Source of the DNA: Caproiciproducens faecalis
Lineage (GTDB): Bacteria > Bacillota > Clostridia > Oscillospirales > Acutalibacteraceae
Length of the DNA: 64,000 nt
Direction: 5' to 3'
NCBI RefSeq assembly: GCF_019448085.1
Contig: NZ_JAGFNZ010000004.1
Location: forward strand, 124,001 to 188,000
Position numbers and translations under genes: made by a program. The notes under the pieces were generated by a model. The model searched no databases. It was not told the origin of the DNA and saw only the letters and a list, made by a program, of their open reading frames with translations. Shown here piece after piece: positions 44,834 to 54,362 of the stretch (position 1 is its first letter; each line of letters begins with the position of its first letter).

Positions 44834-46927
44834 ATGGACAACAATATGGAATCCATGCTGGAAGTTTATTTATTTGAAGCAAACGACCTGCTTGAGCATC
44901 TTGATGAAATTCTGATTAACTGTGAAAAAGCGAATGCTTTCGATACGGACAGCATTAATGAAATTTTCAGAATCATGCATACCATTAAAGGCTCTTCTGC
45001 TATGATGCAGTTTAACAGCCTTATGACGATTTCGCATAAGGCAGAGGATTTGTTCTACTATGTACGCGAAAACGGAATTGATGAAAAGTACAATGCGGAA
45101 CTTTTTGAACTGATGTTCCGTTCCAGCGACTTCATTAAGGACGAAATATCCAAAGTGGAAAATAACGAACCGCTCACAACAGATATCGGCACTTTTGAGC
45201 AGGAAATTAATGATTTTCTTAAAAAGATTTCGTCAAAAGAATCGGAGCAGAGCGACGTTCCGCCACAGGCCCAGGCTCCCGTTCAGACTGCTGAACAAAC
45301 CCCTGCGGCTCCGACCCAACCTGTCCCCGCGGAGAAACTCACAAAGATGGTACAGTCGTCTGCCGTTTCCGCCAAGGCAGACCCCGACTATCCTTATTCG
45401 GTAAAGGTGTTTTTTGACGAAGATACGGAAATGGAAAATCTTCGCGCTGTCATGCTGGTCAACGCCGTTAGAGACATTTATCAGGACATTCGCTATCTGC
45501 CAAAGGACATTGACACCAATCCCGGCAGCGCGGAAGAGATTATCAAAAATGGCTTTCTTATTTCCTTTAAAGAGCAGCAGGGCTTGGCGAGTGTGCTGAA
45601 GGTGATTGAAAATTTTGTTTACACCAAAAATTATACTGTTTTAGACCAAGCGGAAAATGCGGCTAAAGCAGAATCTGCTGAAAAAACCTCTGCCGGCGAG
45701 AGTCCGCGTCCCGGACAGGAAACTCCGGGTGCCAATCACGGCGCGGTGAAGCAAAATCTAATCAACGTCAATCTTTCCAAACTGGACAACCTGATGGATC
45801 TGATGGGCGAAATCGTTATTACAGAATCCATGGTGACTACGGTGCCTTCCGCACAGAGCAGCGCGGGAGTGGACAGCAATTTCACCAAGGCTTCCCGCCA
45901 GCTGCGCAAACTGACGGACGAACTGCAGGAAATTGTCATGTCCATCCGAATGGTTCCGATTTCCGGTGTATTCCAGAAAATGAACCGCATTGTGCGCGAT
46001 ATGAGCAAAAAGCTCGATAAGGACGTTCAGCTGGTCATGGTCGGCGAGGAGACCGAAGTGGACAAGACCATTATCGACAATATCGGCGACCCGATCATGC
46101 ATCTGGTCCGCAATGCGATGGATCATGGAATCGAAACCAAAGAGGAACGCGAGCAAACAAGCAAATCACCGAGAGGTACGATTACGCTTTCCGCACAGAA
46201 TACCGGCGGAGAGATTCTGATTTCGGTACAGGACGACGGCAAGGGAATCGACAAACAATCCGTGCTGCAGAAGGCGAAAAGACAGGGCCTTTTAAAGAAG
46301 CCGGAAAACGAGTATTCAACAAGAGAAATCTATAATTTCCTTCTGATGCCCGGATTTTCTACAAATGAGGTCGTAACGGAATTTTCCGGCAGAGGTGTTG
46401 GGATGGATGTCGTGAAAAAGAATGTGGAGAAGGTCGGCGGCGACGTTTCCTTAATCAGTGAAGTTGGCAAAGGCACAAAGATCCTCTTCAAAATTCCACT
46501 GACACTCGCGATTGTCAACGGAATGAAAATCTCTGTCGGCGAAACGGTTTTTACCATTCCGATCAACAATATCCGTCAGTCTTTCAAGGTAGACCAGTCC
46601 AGTATTCACTTCGACACCGATATGAATGAGATCATTATGGTCCGGAACCAGTATTATCCGGTTCTCCGGCTGCACAAGATTTTTGGAATAGAGACCGAAA
46701 CGACTGACATCAGCGCCGGAATCGTGATTTTGGTGGAGACTCACGAAAAGGCATACTGCCTTTTTGCGGACGCGCTTCTGGGTGAACAGCAGGTGGTTGT
46801 AAAATCGCTTCCAATGTATCTCAACCAATACAACGTAAAGGAAACCGGAATCACCGGCTGTGCCATTCTGGGTGACGGCAGCATCAGTCTGATTCTGGAT
46901 ATTCTCAACCTCTACAACAATAACTGA
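44834..46927 (+). CDS. cheA: Chemotaxis histidine kinase CheA
   Basis: 697 residues, full domain set. P1 phosphotransfer with His49 (IFRIMHTIKGSSAMM), a Pro/Ala/Gln linker about 140-180, P2 about 185-275 (PYSVKVFFDEDTEMENLRAV), P3 dimerisation about 305-370 (VNLSKLDNLMDLMGEIVITE), P4 ATPase with HLVRNAMDHGIE, ISVQDDGKGID and GRGVGMDVV, and a CheW-like P5 from about 565. It receives receptor signals and phosphorylates CheY and CheB. It starts the cheA-cheR-cheB unit. Confidence 0.98.
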   Translation: MDNNMESMLEVYLFEANDLLEHLDEILINCEKANAFDTDSINEIFRIMHTIKGSSAMMQFNSLMTISHKAEDLFYYVRENGIDEKYNAELFELMFRSSDFIKDEISKVENNEPLTTDIGTFEQEINDFLKKISSKESEQSDVPPQAQAPVQTAEQTPAAPTQPVPAEKLTKMVQSSAVSAKADPDYPYSVKVFFDEDTEMENLRAVMLVNAVRDIYQDIRYLPKDIDTNPGSAEEIIKNGFLISFKEQQGLASVLKVIENFVYTKNYTVLDQAENAAKAESAEKTSAGESPRPGQETPGANHGAVKQNLINVNLSKLDNLMDLMGEIVITESMVTTVPSAQSSAGVDSNFTKASRQLRKLTDELQEIVMSIRMVPISGVFQKMNRIVRDMSKKLDKDVQLVMVGEETEVDKTIIDNIGDPIMHLVRNAMDHGIETKEEREQTSKSPRGTITLSAQNTGGEILISVQDDGKGIDKQSVLQKAKRQGLLKKPENEYSTREIYNFLLMPGFSTNEVVTEFSGRGVGMDVVKKNVEKVGGDVSLISEVGKGTKILFKIPLTLAIVNGMKISVGETVFTIPINNIRQSFKVDQSSIHFDTDMNEIIMVRNQYYPVLRLHKIFGIETETTDISAGIVILVETHEKAYCLFADALLGEQQVVVKSLPMYLNQYNVKETGITGCAILGDGSISLILDILNLYNNN

Positions 46928-46959
46928 CGCAGCAGATACAAAATTCGCGGAGGAAAACG

Positions 46960-47772
46960 ATGATACGTTTGACCGATAAAGAATTCATGGATATCGTAAC
47001 CTACATAAAGAGTAATTACGGTATTAATCTTACAAATAAAAGACAGCTGATTGAGTCCAGAATGCAGACCGTTTTAGTTGAAAAAGGATTCAAGAGTTTT
47101 ACGGATTATTTCGAGCTTGTCAAACAAAACAAATCCGATGAAATTACTGCAATGCTCAATAAGCTGACAACAAATCACACTTATTTTTATAGGGAACCCG
47201 CACATTTTGAGTTCCTGAAAAACACGATACTGCCCAGACAGGAAAAGATTAACAGCCGCAGGGACATCCGCATCTGGAGCGCAGGGTGTTCTTCCGGAGA
47301 AGAAGCTTATACCGCCATCATGACCATGATGGACTACTTCGGACTGAAAAGGACAAGCTGGGATTTTAGAATTCTTGCGACGGATATTTCGCTGAAGGCC
47401 ATGGAAGCGGCTACGCACGGACTGTACGGCGCGGAATCTCTTAAGGATATTCCAAAGGTATGGGAACAAAGGTATTTTATCAATAGGGGAGAAAACCTTT
47501 TTGAATTAAAGGAAGAAGTCAGGAATCAAGTCTTTTTTAAGCGGCTGAACCTTATGGAACCGTTCTCCTTTCGGCAGCAGTTTGACTTGATTTTTTGCAG
47601 AAATGTCATGATTTACTTTGACCAGCCGACTAAAAACGCGCTGATAAACAAGTTTTATGAGGTGTTGAAGCCGGGCGGTTATCTGTTTATTGGACATTCC
47701 GAAACAGTACAGAGAGATACCTCAAAATTCTTATATGTTGAACCGTCAGTCTATCAGAAAGGATTATCATGA
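46960..47772 (+). CDS. cheR: Chemoreceptor methyltransferase CheR
   Basis: 270 residues. N-terminal helical domain about 1-75, then the SAM-dependent domain with NHTYFYREPAHFEFL, RIWSAGCSSGEEAYTAIM, ILATDISLKAMEAA and FDLIFCRNVMIYFDQPTKNA. Adds methyl groups to receptor glutamates. It ends one base before the cheB start codon. Confidence 0.97.
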   Translation: MIRLTDKEFMDIVTYIKSNYGINLTNKRQLIESRMQTVLVEKGFKSFTDYFELVKQNKSDEITAMLNKLTTNHTYFYREPAHFEFLKNTILPRQEKINSRRDIRIWSAGCSSGEEAYTAIMTMMDYFGLKRTSWDFRILATDISLKAMEAATHGLYGAESLKDIPKVWEQRYFINRGENLFELKEEVRNQVFFKRLNLMEPFSFRQQFDLIFCRNVMIYFDQPTKNALINKFYEVLKPGGYLFIGHSETVQRDTSKFLYVEPSVYQKGLS

Positions 47773-47773
47773 T

Positions 47774-48811
47774 ATGCCGATGAATCACAGAATCAGGGTT
47801 CTCATTGTGGATGATTCTCTCTTTTTCAGAACAGCGCTGCAAAAAGCACTCCTGAGCGACGCGACAATCGAAATTGTCGGAAGCGCGGCCAATGTGATCG
47901 ATGCAGAGAAAAAAATAAAAGAGTTGTCCCCGGACGTGGTTACCATGGACGTGGAAATGCCGGGTATGCGGGGGACAGACTTTTTAAAAAAGCTGATTCC
48001 GGACTACCCGGTGCCGGTGGTTCTGGTCAGCTCGCTGAATATTGGGATTTTTGAAGCTTTAAGCGCTGGCGCGGTTGACTTTGTACTGAAGCCGAATCTG
48101 CGTGACAGCAACGATTTTTCAATTTTCTGTCAGGAATTGTGTGTGAAGATCAAGATTGCTTCTTCTGCAAAAGTGAAAAAAAACAAGCCGTCCATTGCCG
48201 CAATTGCCTCCCTTCCGCTTGTTCTGTCGGGGAAGGAATCGTCCGAGCATATTATCGCTATTGGCGCTTCTACGGGCGGCACAGAGGCGACTGCCGAAAT
48301 TTTGCAGCAGCTTCCCGCCGACATTCCTGGCATCCTGGTGGTACAGCATATGCCCGCGGGTTTCACGAAAATGTATGCGGACAGGCTCAATAAAATCTGC
48401 AAATTCACGGTTCAGGAGGCCGCGGACGGTGACCGTGTGGTGCAGGGACAGGCGTTGGTTGCCGCCGGGGACAAACATATGACCCTTGAAAAGGATTTTA
48501 AGGGATATTATGTGAAATGTGCCGCCGGAGAAAAGGTCAGTGGGCATTGTCCGTCGGTGGATGTTTTGTTCCGTTCCGTGGCAAGGACGGCCGGCAAAGA
48601 CGCCATGGGAATTATTCTGACCGGTATGGGCAGGGACGGAGCCAACGGACTTTTGGAACTGCGGCAAAAGGGCGCTTTTACCATTGGGCAGGACAAACAG
48701 TCCTCTGTTGTCTACGGAATGCCAATGGTGGCGTTTGAAATCGGCGCGGTTGAAAAACAGGTGCCGTGTTCTTCTATTGCCAGATTGATTATCCAAAGAT
48801 TAAATAAATAA
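47774..48811 (+). CDS. cheB: Chemoreceptor methylesterase/deamidase CheB
   Basis: 345 residues from ATG 47774, one base after the cheR stop. Receiver domain with Asp13-Asp14 and phospho-acceptor Asp59 (VVTMDVEMPGM), then the esterase domain with catalytic Ser (IAIGASTGGTEA), His (LVVQHMPAGFTKMYADRL) and Asp (LTGMGRDGANG). Removes receptor methyl groups when phosphorylated. Sequence upstream in the same frame lies in cheR and is not a plausible start. Confidence 0.97.
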   Translation: MPMNHRIRVLIVDDSLFFRTALQKALLSDATIEIVGSAANVIDAEKKIKELSPDVVTMDVEMPGMRGTDFLKKLIPDYPVPVVLVSSLNIGIFEALSAGAVDFVLKPNLRDSNDFSIFCQELCVKIKIASSAKVKKNKPSIAAIASLPLVLSGKESSEHIIAIGASTGGTEATAEILQQLPADIPGILVVQHMPAGFTKMYADRLNKICKFTVQEAADGDRVVQGQALVAAGDKHMTLEKDFKGYYVKCAAGEKVSGHCPSVDVLFRSVARTAGKDAMGIILTGMGRDGANGLLELRQKGAFTIGQDKQSSVVYGMPMVAFEIGAVEKQVPCSSIARLIIQRLNK

Positions 48812-48843
48812 TATCTTTAGTGAAAATATTTGTCTAAAATGAT

Positions 48844-48869
48844 TAAATTTTGCGGAACACTGTCGATAT
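48844..48869 (+). promoter_or_regulatory. Sigma-D promoter of second MCP gene
   Basis: TAAA (48844-48847), 14 bases, GTCGATAT (48862-48869), seven of eight in the -10. The ~110-base leader that follows holds two hairpins, GCATTCT / AGAATGC and CTTTTCG / CGAAAAG (about 48887-48952). Confidence 0.68.
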
Positions 48870-48987
48870 ACATAGCAGGGGAAAGCATTCTTTGATTGTG
48901 GTCGTGTGTGAGAATGCGTTACTTTTCGTGCTTGAGTTGTAGCGAAAAGCACTCCAGAAAAGCACTTTAGAAGGGTACGTGGTATAA

Positions 48988-51117
48988 GTGAAAAAGGAAA
49001 GAAAAAAAAAGATCAAAGAGAAAAAGATCAAAGAGAAAAAGATCAAAGAGAAAAAGGTTAAAGTGAGGAAAAAGACAAGTCTGAAACAAACTCTCCTCTT
49101 CGCAATGTTGAGTTTGGCAATTGCAATCAGCATCGTTTGCGGTGTGACGAGCGGATTTCTGCTTTACTCAAATTCCAGCAGCAATATGGTTTCTTTGGTA
49201 AATGCGAACTCAGTCGCTTATAATTCTGCTGTACAGAAGGCAATTGAGGTTTATAAGCTGAAGATAGAGACCATTGCGGCCAATCAACAAATTACGGATC
49301 CGAAAATTTCCGATTTGGACAAAAAAACTGCTTTGAAATCGCTGGGTCAGATATATGGTTTCACCAATGTGAGCCTTGCGGATTTTAGCGGAAAGACAAT
49401 GGACGGCACCGATATCAGCAGCAATGAATTTTTCCAGATAGCCCGCAGCGGTGTGACTTATGTTTCCAGCCCCACTCTAAACGCTGATTCCAGCGTTGTG
49501 CTCTATGTTGCAGCCAAAGTAAATAGCGGCAGAAGCAATGATGGAGTTGTCTATGCATCTTTGGGAAGCGACGCTTTCAGCCAAATGATTGACAATATTT
49601 CTGTTGGAAAAACTGGATACGGATTTATTGTTGACAGAAAGGGTACGGTCATAGCTCATAAAGACAGGAAAAACGTTTACGGCTTTTTTAACTACATCAA
49701 CAAAGCCAAAGAGGACAGTTCTTACGCGGATGCGGCTTCCCTGGTGGAAAAAATGATTTCGGGTTCATCGGGAAGCGTTACTGTTTCTTTAAACGGCAAA
49801 AAACAGTTGGTTGCTTACGCTCCCATCCGTGATACGGACGGCTGGTCCATGGCCGTTTGCGCCAATGTCAACGAAATGATGAGCAGCTGCTATTTCGCTG
49901 TTGCTATTATAGCCGGATTGATGATTCTTTTCATCTTTTTGTCCATCCTGATTGCTTTCAGAATTGCGGCTCCGATTGCCAAGCCGGTCGAAAGCCTTGT
50001 TCAGCGGATTGAAAAGCTGTCGGAGGGCGACCTTCACTCCGAAGTTCCGGTGATTAACACCAGAAATGAAATCGGAACCCTTGCGGAGACTTTTTCCGCT
50101 ACAATTGATACATTGACCGGTTACATAGGTGAAATCGCCGTTGTTTTGGACAGTCTGTCCATGGGCGACTGCACCATTCAAGTAATGGAAGATTACAAGG
50201 GTGATTTTGTATCCATCAAAACGTCTCTGAACGCCATTATTGACAATATGAACAATACCTACTCCGATATTAACCGTTCGGCGGATCAGGTGGCCAATGG
50301 TTCCAGTCAGGTTTCCTCCGCCGCACAGGCGCTTTCACAGGGCGCTACAGAGCAGGCGAGTTCCATTCAGCAGTTATCGGCTTCTATTACGGAAATTGCA
50401 GGAGAGGTCAATAAGAATGCCAACAATTCCCGCCTTGCAAGCCAGTTGTCACTGGATGCTTCCAGCGAAGTGGAAGCCGGAAACGAACACATGCAGAAGA
50501 TGGTCGAGGCCATGGCGGAGATTACGGAAACTTCAAAGGAAATCGAAAAAATCATCAAAACAATTGAAGATATTGCTTTCCAGACTAATATCCTTGCGCT
50601 GAACGCCGCCGTAGAAGCGGCTAGGGCAGGAGCCGCGGGCAAGGGATTTGCCGTTGTTGCGGACGAGGTTCGCAATCTTGCGAGCAAGAGTGCGGAAGCG
50701 GCAAAAAATACGACAAGCCTGATAGAAAGCTCTATTAAGGCGGTCGAAAACGGAACAAAAATTGCGGATGAAACCGCTAAATCTCTAAACCGGATTATTG
50801 ATGGCGCAAAAAAGACCACTGATTTAATCGGCGAGATTTCAAAATCGTCGGAGGGTCAGGCGTCCTCCATCAATCAGATCACACTCGGTATTGACCAAAT
50901 TTCCGCTGTGGTGCAAACAAACTCCGCTACCGCTGAAGAAAGTGCGGCAACCAGCGAGGAAATGAGCGGACAGGCGCAAAAGCTCAAAGAATTGCTGTCC
51001 TTCCTGAAGTTGAAAGATTCCGCCGGAAATGTTTCGGACGATAAGGATGAGGGAGATAGGCCCTCACAGTATGCTGCGGAATCCGTTCCTGAAAGTGGGC
51101 AGAACAGTAAATATTAA
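48988..51117 (+). CDS. Methyl-accepting chemotaxis protein with extracellular sensor
   Basis: 709 residues. GTG start; a very basic N terminus made of KIKEK repeats, a membrane helix about 35-60, an extracellular dCache-like sensor about 60-295 ([40 protein letters not shown]), a second membrane helix about 300-325, HAMP ([20 protein letters not shown]), and a signalling domain with [20 protein letters not shown]. Ligand unknown; the sensor type often binds amino acids or small acids. It ends NSKY. It has its own sigma-D promoter and a shared terminator with comM. Confidence 0.94.
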   Translation: MKKERKKKIKEKKIKEKKIKEKKVKVRKKTSLKQTLLFAMLSLAIAISIVCGVTSGFLLYSNSSSNMVSLVNANSVAYNSAVQKAIEVYKLKIETIAANQQITDPKISDLDKKTALKSLGQIYGFTNVSLADFSGKTMDGTDISSNEFFQIARSGVTYVSSPTLNADSSVVLYVAAKVNSGRSNDGVVYASLGSDAFSQMIDNISVGKTGYGFIVDRKGTVIAHKDRKNVYGFFNYINKAKEDSSYADAASLVEKMISGSSGSVTVSLNGKKQLVAYAPIRDTDGWSMAVCANVNEMMSSCYFAVAIIAGLMILFIFLSILIAFRIAAPIAKPVESLVQRIEKLSEGDLHSEVPVINTRNEIGTLAETFSATIDTLTGYIGEIAVVLDSLSMGDCTIQVMEDYKGDFVSIKTSLNAIIDNMNNTYSDINRSADQVANGSSQVSSAAQALSQGATEQASSIQQLSASITEIAGEVNKNANNSRLASQLSLDASSEVEAGNEHMQKMVEAMAEITETSKEIEKIIKTIEDIAFQTNILALNAAVEAARAGAAGKGFAVVADEVRNLASKSAEAAKNTTSLIESSIKAVENGTKIADETAKSLNRIIDGAKKTTDLIGEISKSSEGQASSINQITLGIDQISAVVQTNSATAEESAATSEEMSGQAQKLKELLSFLKLKDSAGNVSDDKDEGDRPSQYAAESVPESGQNSKY
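49009..49068 (+). repeat. 15-bp tandem repeat in the MCP N terminus
   Basis: Three exact copies of AAGATCAAAGAGAAA (49009-49053) and a diverged fourth (49054-49068). They encode KIKEK units just before the first membrane helix and keep the reading frame. An array of this kind can gain or lose units by slippage. Confidence 0.9.
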
Positions 51118-51127
51118 CTAATCGATC

Positions 51128-51166
51128 AAAGAAACCCTGCAGCCCAATCGGCCGCAGGGTTTCTTT
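51128..51166. terminator. Bidirectional terminator between MCP and comM
   Basis: AAAGAAACCCTGC (51128-51140) pairs perfectly with GCAGGGTTTCTTT (51154-51166). It serves the converging receptor and comM genes. Confidence 0.85.
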
Positions 51167-51170
51167 CTTC

Positions 51171-52703
51171 TCAGAGCTCTTTTGTCCAGTATTTTCGGTC
51201 AAGGCTGCGGTATTGAACTGCTTCGGCAACATGCCGTGGTTCAATTCCTTCACTTTGGTCCAAATCCGCGATTGTGCGAGATACTTTTAGAATCCGGTCA
51301 TATGCTCTTGCTGAAAGGCCGAGCTTTTCAAATGCTTTTTTCAGCAGTTCGCGCCCTGATTCGCTCAGCCGACACACTTCGTGAAGCATATCCGGTGTGA
51401 TTCTGGCGTTGCAGGTGACGGAGGTACCTTTAAAACGTTCATTCTGAAGCTTTCTGGCAGCATTTACACGGCTCTTAATTGCCGCAGAGCTTTCCGCTTT
51501 GTCCTGAGAGCTGATTTCGTCAAATTCCACCGGCGGCACCTCTATGTGCAGATCCAGCCTGTCCAACAGCGGGCCGGACACTCTGGAAAGATAGCGATTT
51601 ACCGCGTTGGCGGAACAGGTGCATGGTTTGGTCGGGTGCCCGAAGTAACCGCACGGGCACGGATTCATCGCCGCTACCAGCATCACGGCGCTGGGGTAGG
51701 ATATGGTTCCGTTTACGCGTGAAATCGTCACTTTGCCGTCCTCAATCGGCTGGCGCAGAACTTCCATCGCACCGCGGGAAAATTCGGGAAGCTCGTCCAG
51801 AAACAGAACCCCGTTGTGGGCCAGTGAAATTTCACCTGGGTGGGGGACATTTCCGCCGCCGGACAGTCCGGCGGGCGATACTGTGTGATGAGGGGAACGA
51901 AACGGGCGAGATGTGATTAAGGAGGCGCCGTCCGGCAAAGTCCCGGCAATAGAGTGGATTTTCGTGGATTCAATGGTCTCATCAAACGTCATGTCGGGAA
52001 GAATGGAGGGAATCCGTTTCGCAAGCATACTTTTTCCGGAACCCGGCGGGCCGATGAGCAGGACGTTGTGACCGCCTGCCGCGGCGATTTCCAAGGCTCG
52101 TTTCGCCTCGTTTTGCCCCCGTACTTCCGAAAAGTCCGGCAAAGGAGCCTGACTAGTAAACGCTGCCGCTATTTCCGTGGCCGCAGGAATTTCTTCACTG
52201 CCGCAGAAGTGTTTCATCAGGGTTGAAAGATCCTTGACCGGATATACGGAGATCCCTTCCACGACCACGCCTTCAGAGACGTTTCCTTCCGGCACATAAA
52301 GCTTTTGGAAACCGGCCTCTTTTGCTCTGATTGCCATGGGAAGGACGCCTTTCACGGGCCGCACTTCTCCCGTAAGAGACAGCTCACCGATAAAGACGCT
52401 GTCTTCAATTTCTGCATCCAGCTGACCGCTTGCTTTCATCAGCGCAACAAAAAGGGGTAGGTCGTAAATCGGCCCTTCCTTGCGTTTGTCCGCAGGGCCA
52501 AGATTGACCGTTATTTTATGTACGGGAAACTGAAACCCGCAGTTTTTCATTGCTGAGCGTACTCTGTCGCGGGATTCTCTCACAGCTGCGTCCGGCAGCC
52601 CCACCACATCGAACGCCGGCAGGCCGACACTGATGTCGGCTTCCACAGCCACAACAAAGGAGTCCAGACCATACAGCCCCATGCTGTAGGAACGTGATAC
52701 CAT
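51171..52703 (-). CDS. comM: YifB/ComM family Mg-chelatase-like AAA ATPase
   Basis: 510 residues from ATG 52703, nine bases after GGAGG; an ATG six bases upstream is too close to that site and everything before is non-coding promoter. N-terminal Lon-like fold ([20 protein letters not shown]), Walker [14 protein letters not shown], Walker B with [11 protein letters not shown], the zinc-like cysteine cluster [18 protein letters not shown], and the C-terminal Mg-chelatase domain. ComM is a helicase that aids branch migration during integration of foreign DNA in naturally transformable bacteria; its role in Clostridia is not clear. Confidence 0.95.
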   Translation of the reverse strand: MVSRSYSMGLYGLDSFVVAVEADISVGLPAFDVVGLPDAAVRESRDRVRSAMKNCGFQFPVHKITVNLGPADKRKEGPIYDLPLFVALMKASGQLDAEIEDSVFIGELSLTGEVRPVKGVLPMAIRAKEAGFQKLYVPEGNVSEGVVVEGISVYPVKDLSTLMKHFCGSEEIPAATEIAAAFTSQAPLPDFSEVRGQNEAKRALEIAAAGGHNVLLIGPPGSGKSMLAKRIPSILPDMTFDETIESTKIHSIAGTLPDGASLITSRPFRSPHHTVSPAGLSGGGNVPHPGEISLAHNGVLFLDELPEFSRGAMEVLRQPIEDGKVTISRVNGTISYPSAVMLVAAMNPCPCGYFGHPTKPCTCSANAVNRYLSRVSGPLLDRLDLHIEVPPVEFDEISSQDKAESSAAIKSRVNAARKLQNERFKGTSVTCNARITPDMLHEVCRLSESGRELLKKAFEKLGLSARAYDRILKVSRTIADLDQSEGIEPRHVAEAVQYRSLDRKYWTKEL

Positions 52704-52734
52704 TCCCATTGCCCTCCTTATTTCTTTTAAAATC

Positions 52735-52763
52735 ATTATACTCCTGTCGAATCGTGTTGGCAA
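52735..52763 (-). promoter_or_regulatory. Sigma-A promoter of comM
   Basis: Minus strand: TTGCCA (52758-52763), 17 bases, TATAAT (52735-52740). It fixes the comM start downstream of 52728. Confidence 0.75.
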
Positions 52764-52789
52764 TTCTTACCTTGTGATTAAATAACAGC

Positions 52790-52837
52790 TTTACAAAATG
52801 CATTGCCCGGTATATAATAAATAAGAACATTTGTTCT
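52790..52837 (+). promoter_or_regulatory. dinB promoter with LexA (SOS) box
   Basis: TTTACA (52790-52795), 17 bases, TATAAT (52813-52818), then the palindrome AGAACATTTGTTCT (52824-52837). GAAC-N4-GTTC is the Gram-positive LexA operator core. Sitting on the predicted transcript start, it should repress dinB until DNA damage. Confidence 0.85.
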
Positions 52838-52902
52838 TTCACGGAGCAATCATTTCTCTTGGAAACAGGGAATCATAAAACCGGTATGCGGAGGGCTGCA
52901 GT

Positions 52903-54117
52903 ATGGAGCGGGTTATTTTACACTGTGATCTGAATAATTTTTTCGCGTCCGTGGAATGCCGGGATCATCCTGAACTCTGCGGAAAAGCTGTTGCGGTCTG
53001 CGGAAGCGTAGAAGACCGCCACGGAATTGTGCTGGCTAAAAATGAGCTGGCAAAAAGCTTTGGAATCAAAACAGCGGAGCCTGTTTGGCAGGCGAAGAAA
53101 AAATGCCCGGATCTGTTGATCGTTCCTCCTCATTTTGACCGGTATCTTTATTTTTCGGATATGGTTAAGCAGATTTATCTCAGTTATACAAATCAGGTGG
53201 AACCGTTCAGTATCGACGAGTGCTGGCTGGATGTGACCGGCAGCACCCGCTTGTTCGGGAGCGGGCCGGAAATGGCGGATCAGATCCGCGCAAGAACCAA
53301 ATCGGAATTGGGGCTGAGCGTTTCCGTAGGCGTCAGCTTCAATAAAATTTTTGCGAAACTCGGCAGTGATTTAAAAAAACCGGACGCAACCACCGTAATC
53401 ACCCGGGAAAATTTCAGGGAGAAAGTCTGGCCTCTGTCCGCGGACTCACTTCTGGGTGTAGGCAAGGTAACGGGCAAACATCTGAATTCTATGGGAATCA
53501 AAACAATAGGGGATCTTGCGGGCACCGATTCCAAATATATTCGTTCTTCTTTTGGAAAAATGGGATATGAAATGTGGAAAAACGCGAACGGCCTGGATAA
53601 TTCTGAAGTTAGTGCCGGAGAGGTTTCGGAGATTCCAAAAAGTATTGGCAACAGTATTACTTGTGTACATGATTTGTTTGACATGGACGAGATCTGGCCG
53701 ATATTGCTGTATCTGGCAGAAAAAATTTCCTTTCGCATGCGGTCGGCCGGTGTGGTCGCTTCAGGCATCCAACTTACCATTAAAGACAACCGCCTTCATG
53801 TTTCCCAGCATCAGATGCAGTTGGAGATTCCGACAAGGCTGACGATGGATCTGGCACTGGCGGCGAAAGAAATGTTTCGGAAAAGCTATTGCTGGGCCTG
53901 CCCCGTGCGCGCGCTCGGCATCAGTGGATTTTCTCTTCTGCCGGAGTCGGAAACGCAGCAGACGTCCCTGTTTCACAGTGCCCTGCGCGATGAAAAAATG
54001 GAACAGTTGGAAAGCCGTCTGGAGCATGTCAGAAATAAATACGGAAAAGCTTCTGTAAAGCGCGCCGCGCTGATGGAAAAGCTGCCTCTTCCCACGGGTC
54101 ATGGGGACCAAAAGTAA
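52903..54117 (+). CDS. dinB: DNA polymerase IV (Y-family)
   Basis: 404 residues. Catalytic palm motifs DLNNFFASVE and SIDECWLDVTG, finger YLYFSDMVKQIYLSY, thumb/HhH region LGVGKVTGKHLNSMGIKTIG, and a C-terminal beta-clamp-type peptide QTSLF about residue 353-357. It copies damaged DNA with low fidelity. A GGAGGG site precedes the ATG, and the upstream LexA box indicates SOS control. Confidence 0.96.
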   Translation: MERVILHCDLNNFFASVECRDHPELCGKAVAVCGSVEDRHGIVLAKNELAKSFGIKTAEPVWQAKKKCPDLLIVPPHFDRYLYFSDMVKQIYLSYTNQVEPFSIDECWLDVTGSTRLFGSGPEMADQIRARTKSELGLSVSVGVSFNKIFAKLGSDLKKPDATTVITRENFREKVWPLSADSLLGVGKVTGKHLNSMGIKTIGDLAGTDSKYIRSSFGKMGYEMWKNANGLDNSEVSAGEVSEIPKSIGNSITCVHDLFDMDEIWPILLYLAEKISFRMRSAGVVASGIQLTIKDNRLHVSQHQMQLEIPTRLTMDLALAAKEMFRKSYCWACPVRALGISGFSLLPESETQQTSLFHSALRDEKMEQLESRLEHVRNKYGKASVKRAALMEKLPLPTGHGDQK

Positions 54118-54129
54118 ATATGATTTTTC

Positions 54130-54158
54130 TGGATGTTTCGAAATTCCTGTGCTATAAT
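54130..54158 (+). promoter_or_regulatory. Possible extended -10 promoter upstream of sigma gene
   Basis: TGCTATAAT (TATAAT at 54153-54158) has the TGn extension but no clear -35. Just after it, GTGTTTG and CAAACAC (about 54167-54217) could form a hairpin. It would yield a second, longer leader for the sigma gene. Low confidence. Confidence 0.35.
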
Positions 54159-54257
54159 AAAAAAAGTGTTTGTGAATCTTCAGCGAAGAAAGGAAGCAAA
54201 CACCATATTCGACATTGTATGACAGAATAGATAATTTTATAAAATTTAACTAAATAA

Positions 54258-54319
54258 AACAAATATTTAGCTTCAAAAGCAAAATATTTGTTGACTTAAT
54301 AGATACAATGAGGTATGAT
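54258..54319 (+). promoter_or_regulatory. Promoter and overlapping inverted repeat of SigH-like gene
   Basis: TTGACT (54291-54296), 17 bases, TATGAT (54314-54319) is a good sigma-A promoter. An 11-bp inverted repeat AACAAATATTT / AAATATTTGTT (54258-54268 with 54282-54292) abuts and overlaps the -35, so it may be an operator. Confidence 0.65.
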
Positions 54320-54362
54320 ATATACAGGATTAAAGTTTAATGTGAGCCATGAGGTGTTGGGC

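Noticed and set aside
48119-48796. 225-codon minus-strand frame opposite cheB
   Set aside because: Mirror of the CheB esterase domain; no independent evidence.
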